Below, in pieces: positions 52,896-61,534 of a stretch of DNA of 64,000 bases (within the stretch, counting starts at the first letter, position 1; each line of letters starts with the position of its first letter). The notes beneath the pieces were generated by a model that saw nothing but the letters and a program-made list of their open reading frames with translations, did no database searches and was not told the DNA's origin. Source of the DNA: Pedobacter sp. PF22-3 (GTDB lineage: Bacteria > Bacteroidota > Bacteroidia > Sphingobacteriales > Sphingobacteriaceae); contig NZ_JAPIVP010000019.1 in the NCBI RefSeq assembly GCF_026239555.1, positions 1-64,000 on the forward strand. The letters are read 5' to 3'. Position numbers and translations under genes: made by a program.

Positions 52896-53360
52896 TTATT
52901 TGTCCAAAATCACTACACCTTTAGCTTCAAATGCAAGTTCCTTTTTAGGGTCAGTAATTTTAGCTATTTCCTCGGGAGATTTTTTGGCGTCTTCGGCATA
53001 ATGGCGTAAGGTTTCTACTGAAATGGTCTGTTTCTTCGCTAAACCATCCAGAACCACTTTTTTACCTATAATATCCATTGGCATAAAGAAAGCGTAATCT
53101 TTAAAAGTTACCCGCATAGGATCACCATTTGGCATTTCTAATGTCATCCAGCAACCCTTTTTCTTGCATACATCTACTACCTTGCCTTCAATTTTCATAT
53201 CGACCGTTTTTTTGTCGCCCATGGCAGCTTCCATCTTAGCAGCGGGTTTTACATCGCCTGGTTTAACTTCTTCTCCAAATTTTTGACCACTATATACCGC
53301 TTGCCCAAATGAAAGTGCTGTAAATAGGCAAAAACTTAAGCTTAGAATAATTTTTTTCAT
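52896..53360 (-). CDS. DUF4920 domain-containing exported protein
   Basis: 154 aa with a signal peptide (IILSLSFCLFTALSFGQ). The DUF4920 body has KVVDVCKKKGCWMTLEMPNG near residue 60, with a CxxxxC pair, and FMPMDIIGKKVVLDG. The pattern suggests an OB-like periplasmic protein, possibly binding a metal through the cysteines; this is inference. Monocistronic, downstream of the radA terminator. Confidence 0.85.
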   Translation of the reverse strand: MKKIILSLSFCLFTALSFGQAVYSGQKFGEEVKPGDVKPAAKMEAAMGDKKTVDMKIEGKVVDVCKKKGCWMTLEMPNGDPMRVTFKDYAFFMPMDIIGKKVVLDGLAKKQTISVETLRHYAEDAKKSPEEIAKITDPKKELAFEAKGVVILDK

Positions 53361-53423
53361 GATTTTATTGTTGATTTGGTTATGGTCTGATCAAAGTTAT
53401 CTAAATTTTTTTTAAATGTTGAA

Positions 53424-53457
53424 CAAAAAAAAGCCCCGCTAACATCCGTTAGCGAGG
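53424..53457 (-). terminator. Terminator downstream of radA
   Basis: On the minus strand CGCTAAC-ggat-GTTAGCG followed by GGGGC and eight or so T residues. It lies 230 nt after the radA stop. Confidence 0.75.
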
Positions 53458-53686
53458 AAAATCATCCCTAATATTATGTAAATCAAACGCTATGATTTAC
53501 TTATCTTATTTTCTTAGGGCAAACCCAAAACCAAAACTTTAGTTTTTGTTTTAATTATTGCTAATGTTCTTATATTCAGTTGGTTATTTTGTTTTTGTTT
53601 GTTCCACTTAATCGTTAGTATTATTAAAGAATGTGGAAAATTATCTCCTTTGTGAGGAATGTTGTTGAGTTATTTCCACACTTTTT
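53458..53686. other. Spacer between radA and its terminator, possible small RNA
   Basis: About 230 nt without a gene. Contains a second hairpin GTAAATCA-aacgcta-TGATTTAC near 53478-53500. Could be a radA 3' UTR or an independent small RNA ending at the terminator at 53424. Confidence 0.35.
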
Positions 53687-55063
53687 TTACCCAAAAACAA
53701 GGCTGAATACTTCTTCTATTTTACTTACCGCTTTAATCTCAAGGTTGTATTTTTCTAATGAAATACCTTTCAAATTATATTTAGAAATGTAAATGGTTTC
53801 GAAACCCAGTTTGTCTGCTTCGGCAATGCGCTGTTCGATTCTGTTTACCGCTCTAATCTCCCCGGATAGACCTACCTCTGCAGCAAAACAATTTTTTGAA
53901 GACACCGCAATATCCTGATGAGACGATATAACGGCAATCAATACCGCCAGATCAATGGCAGGATCTTCTACTCTAATTCCGCCTGCAATATTTAAGAAAA
54001 CATCTTGTGTACTTAACCTAAAACCACAACGTTTCTCTAAAACAGCTAAAAGCATATTCATCCTTTTGGTATCGAAACCTGTTGCAGAACGTTGCGGAGT
54101 TCCGTACGCTGCCGAACTTACTAAAGCCTGTGTTTCAATCAACATTGGCCTGGCGCCTTCTAATGTTGCCGCTATGGCTATTCCGCTCAACTCTTCATCG
54201 CGCTGCGATAATAAAATTTCAGAAGGATTAGAAACTTCCCTTAAACCACTGCCCTGCATTTCGTAAATACCCAGTTCTGCCGCTGCACCAAACCGGTTTT
54301 TGATCGATCTTAGAATGCGATAAACGTGATGCCTGTCGCCCTCGAATTGCAAAACCGTATCAACCATGTGCTCGAGTATTTTAGGCCCAGCTATAGCGCC
54401 GTCTTTAGTAATGTGGCCGATCAGGAAAACTGGTACACCAGTTTCTTTTGCAAAACGCAAGAGTTCTGCGGTACATTCCCTTACCTGTGATACGCTGCCA
54501 GGAGTAGAATCAATATGGGCAGAATGGAGCGTTTGAATAGAATCGACCACCAAAATTTCAGGTTCTAAAATTTCGATCTGTTTAAAGATATTTTGCGTTG
54601 ATGTCTCCGTTAAGATGTAACAGTTAGACGACGGACTATCCTGAATCCTTTCCGCCCGCATTTTTATCTGTTGTTCGCTTTCTTCGCCGGAAATATAAAG
54701 TAATTTTTTGCCTTTTAAATTTAAGGCCAATTGCAGCATCAGGGTCGATTTTCCGATACCTGGCTCGCCACCGATTAATACCAATGATCCTTCTACCAGG
54801 CCTCCGCCTAATACCCGATCCAATTCTTTATCACCGGTTAATATCCTACGCTCAATTGATGATTGTATTTCATTAACCTTGCTTGGTTTGCTTAGTTTGC
54901 GACTGGCTGTATCACTTTTCCAGGTAGGAACTGAAGCCGGACTTTTTTCTACAATTTCTTCTACAAAAGTATTCCATTGATTGCAGGAAGGACATTTGCC
55001 CAGCCATTTTGCCGATTCGTAGCCACAGCTCTGACAGAAATATGCGGTTTTAGATTTTGCCAA
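53687..55063 (-). CDS. radA: DNA repair protein RadA
   Basis: 458-aa RecA-like branch-migration ATPase. An N-terminal zinc finger CQSCGYESAKWLGKCPSC, Walker A GGEPGIGKST near residue 92, Walker B ILVVDSIQTL near 168, the RadA-specific KNRFG near 250 and a C-terminal Lon-like domain with GGIRVEDPAIDLAVLIA. Complete and canonical. Acts in recombination intermediates in the cytoplasm. Confidence 0.96.
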   Translation of the reverse strand: MAKSKTAYFCQSCGYESAKWLGKCPSCNQWNTFVEEIVEKSPASVPTWKSDTASRKLSKPSKVNEIQSSIERRILTGDKELDRVLGGGLVEGSLVLIGGEPGIGKSTLMLQLALNLKGKKLLYISGEESEQQIKMRAERIQDSPSSNCYILTETSTQNIFKQIEILEPEILVVDSIQTLHSAHIDSTPGSVSQVRECTAELLRFAKETGVPVFLIGHITKDGAIAGPKILEHMVDTVLQFEGDRHHVYRILRSIKNRFGAAAELGIYEMQGSGLREVSNPSEILLSQRDEELSGIAIAATLEGARPMLIETQALVSSAAYGTPQRSATGFDTKRMNMLLAVLEKRCGFRLSTQDVFLNIAGGIRVEDPAIDLAVLIAVISSHQDIAVSSKNCFAAEVGLSGEIRAVNRIEQRIAEADKLGFETIYISKYNLKGISLEKYNLEIKAVSKIEEVFSLVFG

Positions 55064-55106
55064 TTGATTAAAATTTTAGATTACGAATTTAACCTTTCTC
55101 GTTGAT

Positions 55107-55138
55107 AAACCTCGCAGGTTTTAAAACCTGCGAGGTTT
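55107..55138. terminator. Perfect 32-nt palindrome upstream of radA
   Basis: AAACCTCGCAGGTTTT and AAAACCTGCGAGGTTT pair over 16 bp without a loop. It separates the RNase gene end from the radA start; it may terminate or be a repeat arm. Confidence 0.55.
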
Positions 55139-55154
55139 GAAATTACACCTAAGC

Positions 55155-55182
55155 AAAAAGCCCGGATGAGTATCCAGGCTTT
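55155..55182 (-). terminator. Intrinsic terminator of the RNase E/G gene
   Basis: Minus strand AAAGCCTGGAT-actc-ATCCGGGCTTT followed by TTTG, 17 nt after the stop. Confidence 0.8.
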
Positions 55183-55199
55183 CAGTTAATTTTTTTCAG

Positions 55200-56750
55200 T
55201 TACAGTTTAATCTCTTCGTCTTTAGCAGAGATAAAGTGAAACTCAGTTAAATGATACGATGATTGCGCTTTAACTTTAATCCACTGGCCATACTTAAAGA
55301 ACCAGCGGCGTTGAAGGTTGAAAATACCTTTAGTAATATAAGCTTCAATATAAGGATGTACACAGAGTGTTACACCTTTTTCATTCTGCTCTCTTAAAAT
55401 ATAATTAAGGTTATTCTCAATATCATCCATTAACACGATACTCGCTTTAATTTCTCCGGTCCCATCGCAGGCCGGGCATTTTTCTACCGTAACAATATTC
55501 ATTTCCGGACGAACACGTTGTCTGGTAATTTGTACCAGACCAAATTTGCTTGGAGGCAAAATCGTATGTTTGGCTCTATCCAATAACATCAGCTCACGCA
55601 AATAATCGAATAGTATTTTACGGTTTGTTGGTTTGTGCATATCGATAAAATCGATGACCACAATACCGCCCATATCACGCAAGCGCAGTTGACGGGCAAT
55701 TTCTTTAGCCGCCTCTTTGTTTACCTGTAAAGCATTCTCTTCTTGATTTTCTTTACTGGCAGTACGGTTTCCACTGTTCACGTCTACTACGTGGAGTGCT
55801 TCAGTGTGCTCAACAACAAGGTATGCGCCACCTGGTAAGTTTACTGTTTTTCCGAAAGCATTTTTAATCTGCTTTTCTACACCAAAATGATCGAAGATCG
55901 GTTCTTTCTGTTTATAAAGTTTAACGATTTTTTCCATTTCAGGAGAAATATCGTGAACATAAGAACGGATATCGTCGTACAGATCTGGCGTACTAACGTA
56001 AACATTTGTAAAATCAGGGTTCAGAATATCACGGATTAACGTTGATGATCTGTCCATTTCTCCCCAAACTCTTTTTGAAGGTTCGGTAGATGGCATTTTT
56101 TTAATGAAGTTCTCCCATTTAGCAATCAAATCCAAAAGATCTTTTTGCATTTCGGCAACTCCTCTGCCTTCAGAAACGGTTCTGATAATGACCCCAAAAT
56201 TTTGAGGTTTAATACTTTCGATAATCTTTTTTAAACGATTACGCTCGGTATTACTTTTAATTTTTTTTGATACAGATATGGTATTGGAGAATGGCACCAG
56301 TACCACATACCTGCCGGCAATCGAAATGTCGGAACTTAAACGTGGACCTTTTGTAGAAATTGGTTCTTTGGCAATTTGTACAGGTAGGAGCATGTTTTTA
56401 CTGAGCACATCAGAAATTTTGCCTGCCTTATTAATATCGGCTTCCAGCTTTAAATTATCTAATAACGTGCCTGTAACCGAGCCATTACGCTTGATCTTCG
56501 TTAGCTTAATTAAAGATTGCACCTGAGGGCCTAAATCAAAGTAATGCAAAAATGCATCTTTCTCATAACCAACATCCACGAAAGCAGCATTCAGACCGGG
56601 CATAATTTTTTTAATGCGGCCTAAATAAATATCGCCTACGGCGTAATTAATATTGATTTGTTCTTTGTGAAGCTCAACAAGTTGTTTGTCTTCAATCAAC
56701 GCTATGGTAACTCCGGCAGGAGTCGAATTGATAATTAATTCTTTTACCAA
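55200..56750 (-). CDS. rng: Ribonuclease E/G
   Basis: 516-aa endoribonuclease for RNA processing and decay. An S1-like domain near residues 35-130 (GDIYLGRIKKIMPGLNAAFV), the RNase H-like/DNase I core with VEHTEALHVVDVNSGNR near 312 and GGIVVIDFIDM near 350 (catalytic Asp residues), and the zinc-link CPACDGTG near 430. It is the short RNase G form without a degradosome tail. Last in the HU-TPR-COX24-RNase group. Confidence 0.95.
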   Translation of the reverse strand: MVKELIINSTPAGVTIALIEDKQLVELHKEQININYAVGDIYLGRIKKIMPGLNAAFVDVGYEKDAFLHYFDLGPQVQSLIKLTKIKRNGSVTGTLLDNLKLEADINKAGKISDVLSKNMLLPVQIAKEPISTKGPRLSSDISIAGRYVVLVPFSNTISVSKKIKSNTERNRLKKIIESIKPQNFGVIIRTVSEGRGVAEMQKDLLDLIAKWENFIKKMPSTEPSKRVWGEMDRSSTLIRDILNPDFTNVYVSTPDLYDDIRSYVHDISPEMEKIVKLYKQKEPIFDHFGVEKQIKNAFGKTVNLPGGAYLVVEHTEALHVVDVNSGNRTASKENQEENALQVNKEAAKEIARQLRLRDMGGIVVIDFIDMHKPTNRKILFDYLRELMLLDRAKHTILPPSKFGLVQITRQRVRPEMNIVTVEKCPACDGTGEIKASIVLMDDIENNLNYILREQNEKGVTLCVHPYIEAYITKGIFNLQRRWFFKYGQWIKVKAQSSYHLTEFHFISAKDEEIKL

Positions 56751-56903
56751 CAGCTACAGATTTAAGGCTTTCGCCTATTAACAAATGGATAGTAAATAAA
56801 ACATTGATGTAGCCAAAAAATATACAATTAAAAAAATCATATAAATTGTTTAAACCTCATAGTGTTTACTATGAGGTTTAACTGGCTTAATCAAAATAAG
56901 AAA

Positions 56904-56993
56904 CTATTTTTTCTTATGTCTGTTTTTTCTTAAACGTTTTTTACGTTTGTGGGTAGCCATTTTATGTCTCTTTCTTTTTTTACCGCTTGGCAT
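56904..56993 (-). CDS. AURKAIP1/COX24 (mS38-like) small basic protein, 29 aa
   Basis: Start ATG 56993, stop at 56904. The chain MPSGKKRKRHKMATH continuing KRKKRLRKNRHKKK is almost entirely Lys, Arg and His and contains the COX24-type pattern also seen at the C-terminus of mitochondrial ribosomal protein mS38 (AURKAIP1). Bacteroidetes carry such proteins; a ribosomal location is the likely role. Too short for standard gene finders, but flanked by conserved neighbours. Confidence 0.85.
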   Translation of the reverse strand: MPSGKKRKRHKMATHKRKKRLRKNRHKKK

Positions 56994-57029
56994 AGTTTTA
57001 AGTTTTAAATGTTTTTATTAATCTGTTAA

Positions 57030-57908
57030 TTAATTTTTATTCTTTAGTTCAGCCACCTTCTTATCAATGAATGAAGATAAGGTTGGGTTAGCCGCTAATT
57101 TTTTGCTTGATAGGTAAGCATTTACTGCTTCTTTATTTCTGCCCAAATTTTCTAAAGCTGTTCCTAAGTAAAAATAGGCTTCAGGTGTTGGAGCTGCGGC
57201 AATTACTGTGTTAAAACGAGGAATTGCTTTGTCAAACTGACCTGATTTTATCGAGAACAATCCTAAATTCATATTCGCTTTCACATTTTTAGGTTCTTTC
57301 GCCACAACTTCTAACAACATTGCAATACCTTGCATTGGTGCACCTAAGCCATTTACTATTGTTACACCTAAGCCTGTTTTAGCTTCAATGTTCGTAGAGT
57401 CTTTCTCTAATGCATTTTTGTAAGACATATTGGCTTTCTGCAATAAAGCAGGCTGTGCCAGGCTGTCTTGTGTGCTTTCAAAAGCTTTTATAAATTGATT
57501 TCCGGCAGCTAACCACGATTTTGTTGATGGTTCACCTTCGGCTACAACTTCTAAATATAAGGCAGATGGAGTAATTTGTTCAACATCGTCCCATTTCTGA
57601 GCAAGTTGTTTGGCAAATTGAATCTTTTCTGCGCCATTTGCGCCTTTGTAGCTATTTTCTAAAGCTGTAATGTCTGTAGCCAAATTTTTATTGATCACAT
57701 TTTTTGCAGCAGTAGATGAAGTTTCGAGGTTTAATACCGATGTTGATGATGGAGAAGCTGCTCCGGCCATTTGGCCACTTGAAGGCATTTTTCCATTTTC
57801 TTCCGTTGGTTTAACTAAACCCTTAATGTCTCTTGTAAATAAGAACGCAACAAGCAATACAATCGCTCCAATAACAATGGTTTGTTTTGATCTGATGTTG
57901 CTATTCAT
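57030..57908 (-). CDS. Membrane-anchored tetratricopeptide repeat protein
   Basis: 292 aa. N-terminal helix (TIVIGAIVLLVAFLF), a Ser/Thr-rich linker, and four or so TPR units in residues 150-285 (YKNALEKDSTNIEAKTGLGV, MNLGLFSIKSGQFDKAIPRF, FYLGTALENLGRNKEAVNAY). Probably a periplasm-facing scaffold. It lies 10 nt after the HU gene and before the COX24 gene, a pattern I recall as conserved in the phylum. Confidence 0.87.
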   Translation of the reverse strand: MNSNIRSKQTIVIGAIVLLVAFLFTRDIKGLVKPTEENGKMPSSGQMAGAASPSSTSVLNLETSSTAAKNVINKNLATDITALENSYKGANGAEKIQFAKQLAQKWDDVEQITPSALYLEVVAEGEPSTKSWLAAGNQFIKAFESTQDSLAQPALLQKANMSYKNALEKDSTNIEAKTGLGVTIVNGLGAPMQGIAMLLEVVAKEPKNVKANMNLGLFSIKSGQFDKAIPRFNTVIAAAPTPEAYFYLGTALENLGRNKEAVNAYLSSKKLAANPTLSSFIDKKVAELKNKN

Positions 57909-57918
57909 ATATTAAGAC

Positions 57919-58221
57919 TTAGGCTTCTACTTTAATTTTTTTTGAGTTACTTTTTACTTTATCAACAAATACTTTTGCTGGTTTAAAGCTAGGAACAAAG
58001 TGTTCAGGGATGATTATTGCAGTGTTTTTTGAGATATTTCTCGCAGTTTTTTGCGCTCTCTTTTTAACAACAAAGCTTCCGAAGCCTCTAACGTATACAT
58101 TTTCACCGCCAATCATGCTGGTTTTGATAACCTTGAAAAATGCCTCCACTGTTTCCTGTACATCAACCTTCTCAATTCCGGTTTTTGTTGATATTTCTGA
58201 AATAATATCTGCCTTAGTCAT
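57919..58221 (-). CDS. HU/IHF family DNA-binding protein
   Basis: 100-aa histone-like protein. MTKADIISEISTKTGIEK, GGENVYVRGFGSFVVKKRAQ and an arm segment ending in NTAIIIPEHFVPSFKPAKVF match the fold. The arm tip has IIPEH in place of the usual IPA-type intercalating Pro context, as in IHF-like members. A Lys-rich C-terminal extension is present. First gene of the group; divergent from mutY. Confidence 0.93.
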   Translation of the reverse strand: MTKADIISEISTKTGIEKVDVQETVEAFFKVIKTSMIGGENVYVRGFGSFVVKKRAQKTARNISKNTAIIIPEHFVPSFKPAKVFVDKVKSNSKKIKVEA

Positions 58222-58390
58222 ATTTTATTATTTATTATATATTATGTTTTAATATTACTACTGTTTTGGGGTTGCAAAAGTATTGCTTTTTAATGAGATA
58301 GGGAAATAAAAGATGATTTTTTTATCACCAGACTTATCAGGCTATTGCAAGTTTTTTTTTAATTGGATAAATAGACCGTAATTTGCACTA

Positions 58391-59452
58391 ATGACATTTC
58401 AAAATGAACTCATCAATTGGTACCTGATCAATAAAAGAGATTTACCATGGAGACACACCAATGATGCTTATACCATCTGGTTATCAGAGGTTATATTACA
58501 ACAAACAAGGGTAGAGCAAGGGCTTCCATACTTTATTCGGTTTTTAGAAAATTTCCCTACAGTTGCAGATTTTGCTAGTGCTACCGAGGCCAAAGTTTTA
58601 AAGCTTTGGCAAGGCCTGGGTTATTATTCGAGAGGAAGGAATATGCATGCAACTGCTCAGATTGTGGTGAAAGATTACGACGGAATCTTCCCAAATCTGC
58701 ATGATGAGCTCATAAAATTGAAAGGAATTGGTGAGTATACCGCTGCTGCAATCTCTTCATTTTCATCAGGTGAAGCACGTGCTGTAGTAGATGGAAATGT
58801 ATTTAGGGTACTCTCCAGGTTTTACGGTTTAGCTACCCCAATAAATAGTCCTGCCGGTAAAAAAGAGTTTTATGCATTAGCCAATGATTTACTGTATAAA
58901 GAAGACCCTGCCCTATATAATCAGGCTATTATGGAATTTGGGGCCATGCAGTGTAAGCCAAAATCGCCCAATTGTGGTATTTGCCCGCTCAATCAACAGT
59001 GTTATGCCTTTAACCATGGCCAGGTAAACACATTGCCAGTTAAAATCCGTAAAGCCGAACAGAAACATCGATACATCAATTATTTTATTTGTTCTGAAGA
59101 GGAGAAAGTATTGATTAGGGAACGGCAGGCAGGAGATATATGGCAGCATTTATATGATTTCCCGAGTGTAGAAACAACTGAAAAATACGAGTGGAACGAT
59201 TCATTATTCATCGACCAGGTAAAATCTGTATTTGGAAATGAAGTCGGTTTTAGCTTTATAAGTGCTAAGAAGCATATTTTAACCCACCAAATAATCCATA
59301 TACAATTTTTTGCATTAAAAAATTATATATTTAACTTTAGTAAACAAAAGGAACTTAATTGGGTTTCTTTAAGTAAATTAGATGAGTTGCCGCAACCAAA
59401 AGTAATCCATGATTTTGTTCAGGAATATTTTTATAAGGATAAAATGGAATAA
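58391..59452 (+). CDS. mutY: A/G-specific adenine glycosylase
   Basis: 353-aa base-excision repair enzyme that removes adenine opposite 8-oxoguanine. LSEVILQQTRVEQGLPYF near residue 30 (catalytic Glu), helix-hairpin-helix LKGIGEYTAAAISSF near 114 with Asp in AVVDGNVFRVLSR, and iron-sulfur Cys set CKPKSPNCGICPLNQQC near 192. The C-terminal NUDIX-like domain recognises 8-oxoG. ATG 58391 fits the spacing; ssb follows after 55 nt. Confidence 0.95.
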   Translation: MTFQNELINWYLINKRDLPWRHTNDAYTIWLSEVILQQTRVEQGLPYFIRFLENFPTVADFASATEAKVLKLWQGLGYYSRGRNMHATAQIVVKDYDGIFPNLHDELIKLKGIGEYTAAAISSFSSGEARAVVDGNVFRVLSRFYGLATPINSPAGKKEFYALANDLLYKEDPALYNQAIMEFGAMQCKPKSPNCGICPLNQQCYAFNHGQVNTLPVKIRKAEQKHRYINYFICSEEEKVLIRERQAGDIWQHLYDFPSVETTEKYEWNDSLFIDQVKSVFGNEVGFSFISAKKHILTHQIIHIQFFALKNYIFNFSKQKELNWVSLSKLDELPQPKVIHDFVQEYFYKDKME

Positions 59453-59507
59453 CTAACCATTTTATTCAGTGCATTTGCAAAAAGAAAACAACTAACCAAA
59501 AATATTT

Positions 59508-59945
59508 ATGTCTGGGATTAACAAAGTTATTTTAGTAGGCCACTTAGGCAAAGACCCTGAAGTGCGGCATTTAGACGGTGGCGTAACAGTAGCCAGCTTT
59601 CCATTAGCTACTTCGGAAACATACAACAAAGACGGCAAGAGGGTAGAGCAAACAGAATGGCACAATATTGTATTATGGCGCGGATTGGCCGAGGTAGCTT
59701 CTAAATACCTGCAGAAAGGAAAACTGGTTTACATAGAGGGCAAACTAAGAACAAGATCCTTCGAAGATAAAGAAAAGGTTAAAAAATACGTAACCGAAAT
59801 TGTGGCCGAAAACTTTACCATGTTGGGTAGAAAAAGCGATTTTGAGCAAAGTCCAACAACACCCATCCATCAAAATACTGAAACTAAAATTGATGATGAA
59901 TTTACAATCGGTCCATCAGATGAAAATGGTGATCTTCCGTTTTAA
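59508..59945 (+). CDS. ssb: Single-stranded DNA-binding protein
   Basis: 145-aa OB-fold protein (MSGINKVILVGHLGKDPEVR, TEWHNIVLWRGLAEVASKYL, GKLVYIEGKLRTRSF). The C-terminal tail ends DLPF, the partner-binding tip. Binds replication and repair intermediates. Same strand as mutY, likely co-transcribed, with a terminator after the stop. Confidence 0.95.
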   Translation: MSGINKVILVGHLGKDPEVRHLDGGVTVASFPLATSETYNKDGKRVEQTEWHNIVLWRGLAEVASKYLQKGKLVYIEGKLRTRSFEDKEKVKKYVTEIVAENFTMLGRKSDFEQSPTTPIHQNTETKIDDEFTIGPSDENGDLPF

Positions 59946-59967
59946 TTAAGCGTTTAAAGTAATTTTG

Positions 59968-59999
59968 AAAAAGCTGCCTGATGAGAGGTGGCTTTTTTT
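59968..59999 (+). terminator. Terminator of ssb
   Basis: AAAAAGC-tg-CCT ... AGG-tg-GCTTTTTTT, a stem with an internal loop and a T run. Confidence 0.65.
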
Positions 60000-60023
60000 A
60001 TGCGTTTATTTTTGATAACAAAA

Positions 60024-60053
60024 AAACTCCTGTCGGTTTATTGACAGGAGTTT
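60024..60053. terminator. Bidirectional terminator between ssb and DUF4270
   Basis: AAACTCCTGTC-ggtttatt-GACAGGAGTTT, an 11-bp stem in a convergent spacer. Confidence 0.85.
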
Positions 60054-60076
60054 CCCTTATGGCTTCACTAAAATCA

Positions 60077-61513
60077 TTAATTAATTTTAGTGTAGTAAAT
60101 ATTTAGTTTTATCTTATTTGCAGTTGTGCTGCCAGCACCTATAACCGATCTTTCGGCAGATGTGGCACTTGGAACATTCTGAAAATCAGTATAAGATGTA
60201 GGCGCCAGAAATGTGCCATAATCTTGCATGTTTTTGTCGATTAAACTTTGCACATAACTGGTTACAATAAAGATATAGCGTTTTTTTAACGAATCGAAGT
60301 AACCGCCAAATAGTGCCGCGCCTCCAGAAGCATTACTGCCAGAAAATGTTGTATAGTCTGGTATATTTGCAGGCTGTTGCGCAATATCCCACCGATATAA
60401 AGAAAGTCGCTGTGCGGCGTTAAAAGGATATGCTGGTGCACTCTCACCAATCTCTACAACTAATTCTGCCTTATTAATAACTGCCTTTCCGTAAGTGCTG
60501 GTAAAGTTTGTTAATGCAGGAAACTTTAATTTTGTTTTTACACCAGCTAAACCTTGTAAATATGTTACATTATAACTTTGTGTTGTGTCTGGTAAGACTG
60601 GTACATCAATTTGCTTTTGTACCTCTGTGCCAGTGTAATCGTGTTTAATATTGGCGGCTACGCCCGATATTGCAGAACCACCGTTACCGTTTGAAACCAG
60701 CTTTCCGATAGGGAAATTTACAGTTGCAGTATCTGTGCCATTGGAAGTATTCGTTTTTTTCCAAACCATTTGCAGGTAAGAATCAGTTCCCGAAAAGTTA
60801 AAGAATGCAATTCCGCCAACTCCTGTAGAAGAAGTTTTATTGATCTGTGCGTACAAACCTTTAAACGATTCTATAAACTTAGTATCTGTTGCCGTTCCTG
60901 CTGTACCCTGATTGAGTATGGCGTTTTGTATAAACGCCTTATTTAAAGGAATTCTGATCTGTGCAGGAACCGTTTTTAGGGTGTCTTTGCCTGCTATAAC
61001 ATCAAATACCTTAGTTTTAGTATTCGGTGCCAGTTTGCCTGTAAAATTTCCCAATAGGGTATTGTTGATGGCTTGAACATCCGAACTTTTATAAGTGGTT
61101 ACCTTATTGGCCAATTGAAATACATCTATACTGTATTTAGAATTGGTAGTATCGCCATAAAATTTGGTCACCGTGCTGGATTCATCGAATTTTAGTACTA
61201 AAACGGCCGAATCAAGTTGAGGGGCGTTTCCAAAATCATAACTGTTGCTTACCGGGTAAACTGTCATCGCTATACCTGATTCTGTTTTACCAAAAACAGG
61301 GTCAGTCATGTATCCTAATGGATAACGGTTTAATCCTAAAGTATTCGCTGCTGTTTCCCGTACTAATTGTGTGGTAACAGGAGATACCACCAAAGTTCCG
61401 GTAATGGCGGTATTTGGATCCACATCTAAACCAACACCATCGGGGTTTTTACACGATGCAAAAAGAAAAAGACCTATCAACAGGGTTAATAAGTCTTGTT
61501 TTGTAAATTTCAT
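60077..61513 (-). CDS. DUF4270 domain-containing lipoprotein
   Basis: 478 aa with a signal peptide ending in the lipobox FASC (Cys21). The DUF4270 body starts at GVGLDVDPNTA and includes NRYPLGYMTDPVFGKTESGI near residue 62 and PQLDSAVLVLKFD near 98. Beta-rich and probably exposed at the cell surface. Function unknown. It lies 21 nt downstream of the GT5 gene on the same strand, so the two are likely one transcript. Confidence 0.85.
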   Translation of the reverse strand: MKFTKQDLLTLLIGLFLFASCKNPDGVGLDVDPNTAITGTLVVSPVTTQLVRETAANTLGLNRYPLGYMTDPVFGKTESGIAMTVYPVSNSYDFGNAPQLDSAVLVLKFDESSTVTKFYGDTTNSKYSIDVFQLANKVTTYKSSDVQAINNTLLGNFTGKLAPNTKTKVFDVIAGKDTLKTVPAQIRIPLNKAFIQNAILNQGTAGTATDTKFIESFKGLYAQINKTSSTGVGGIAFFNFSGTDSYLQMVWKKTNTSNGTDTATVNFPIGKLVSNGNGGSAISGVAANIKHDYTGTEVQKQIDVPVLPDTTQSYNVTYLQGLAGVKTKLKFPALTNFTSTYGKAVINKAELVVEIGESAPAYPFNAAQRLSLYRWDIAQQPANIPDYTTFSGSNASGGAALFGGYFDSLKKRYIFIVTSYVQSLIDKNMQDYGTFLAPTSYTDFQNVPSATSAERSVIGAGSTTANKIKLNIYYTKIN

Positions 61514-61534
61514 ATTTAAAATAATAATACCTGA

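Noticed and set aside
53955..54980. Plus-strand open frames inside radA, and similar long frames opposite MoxR, rarA and the GT5 gene
   Set aside because: Antisense shadows of well-supported genes with no start context or protein features.
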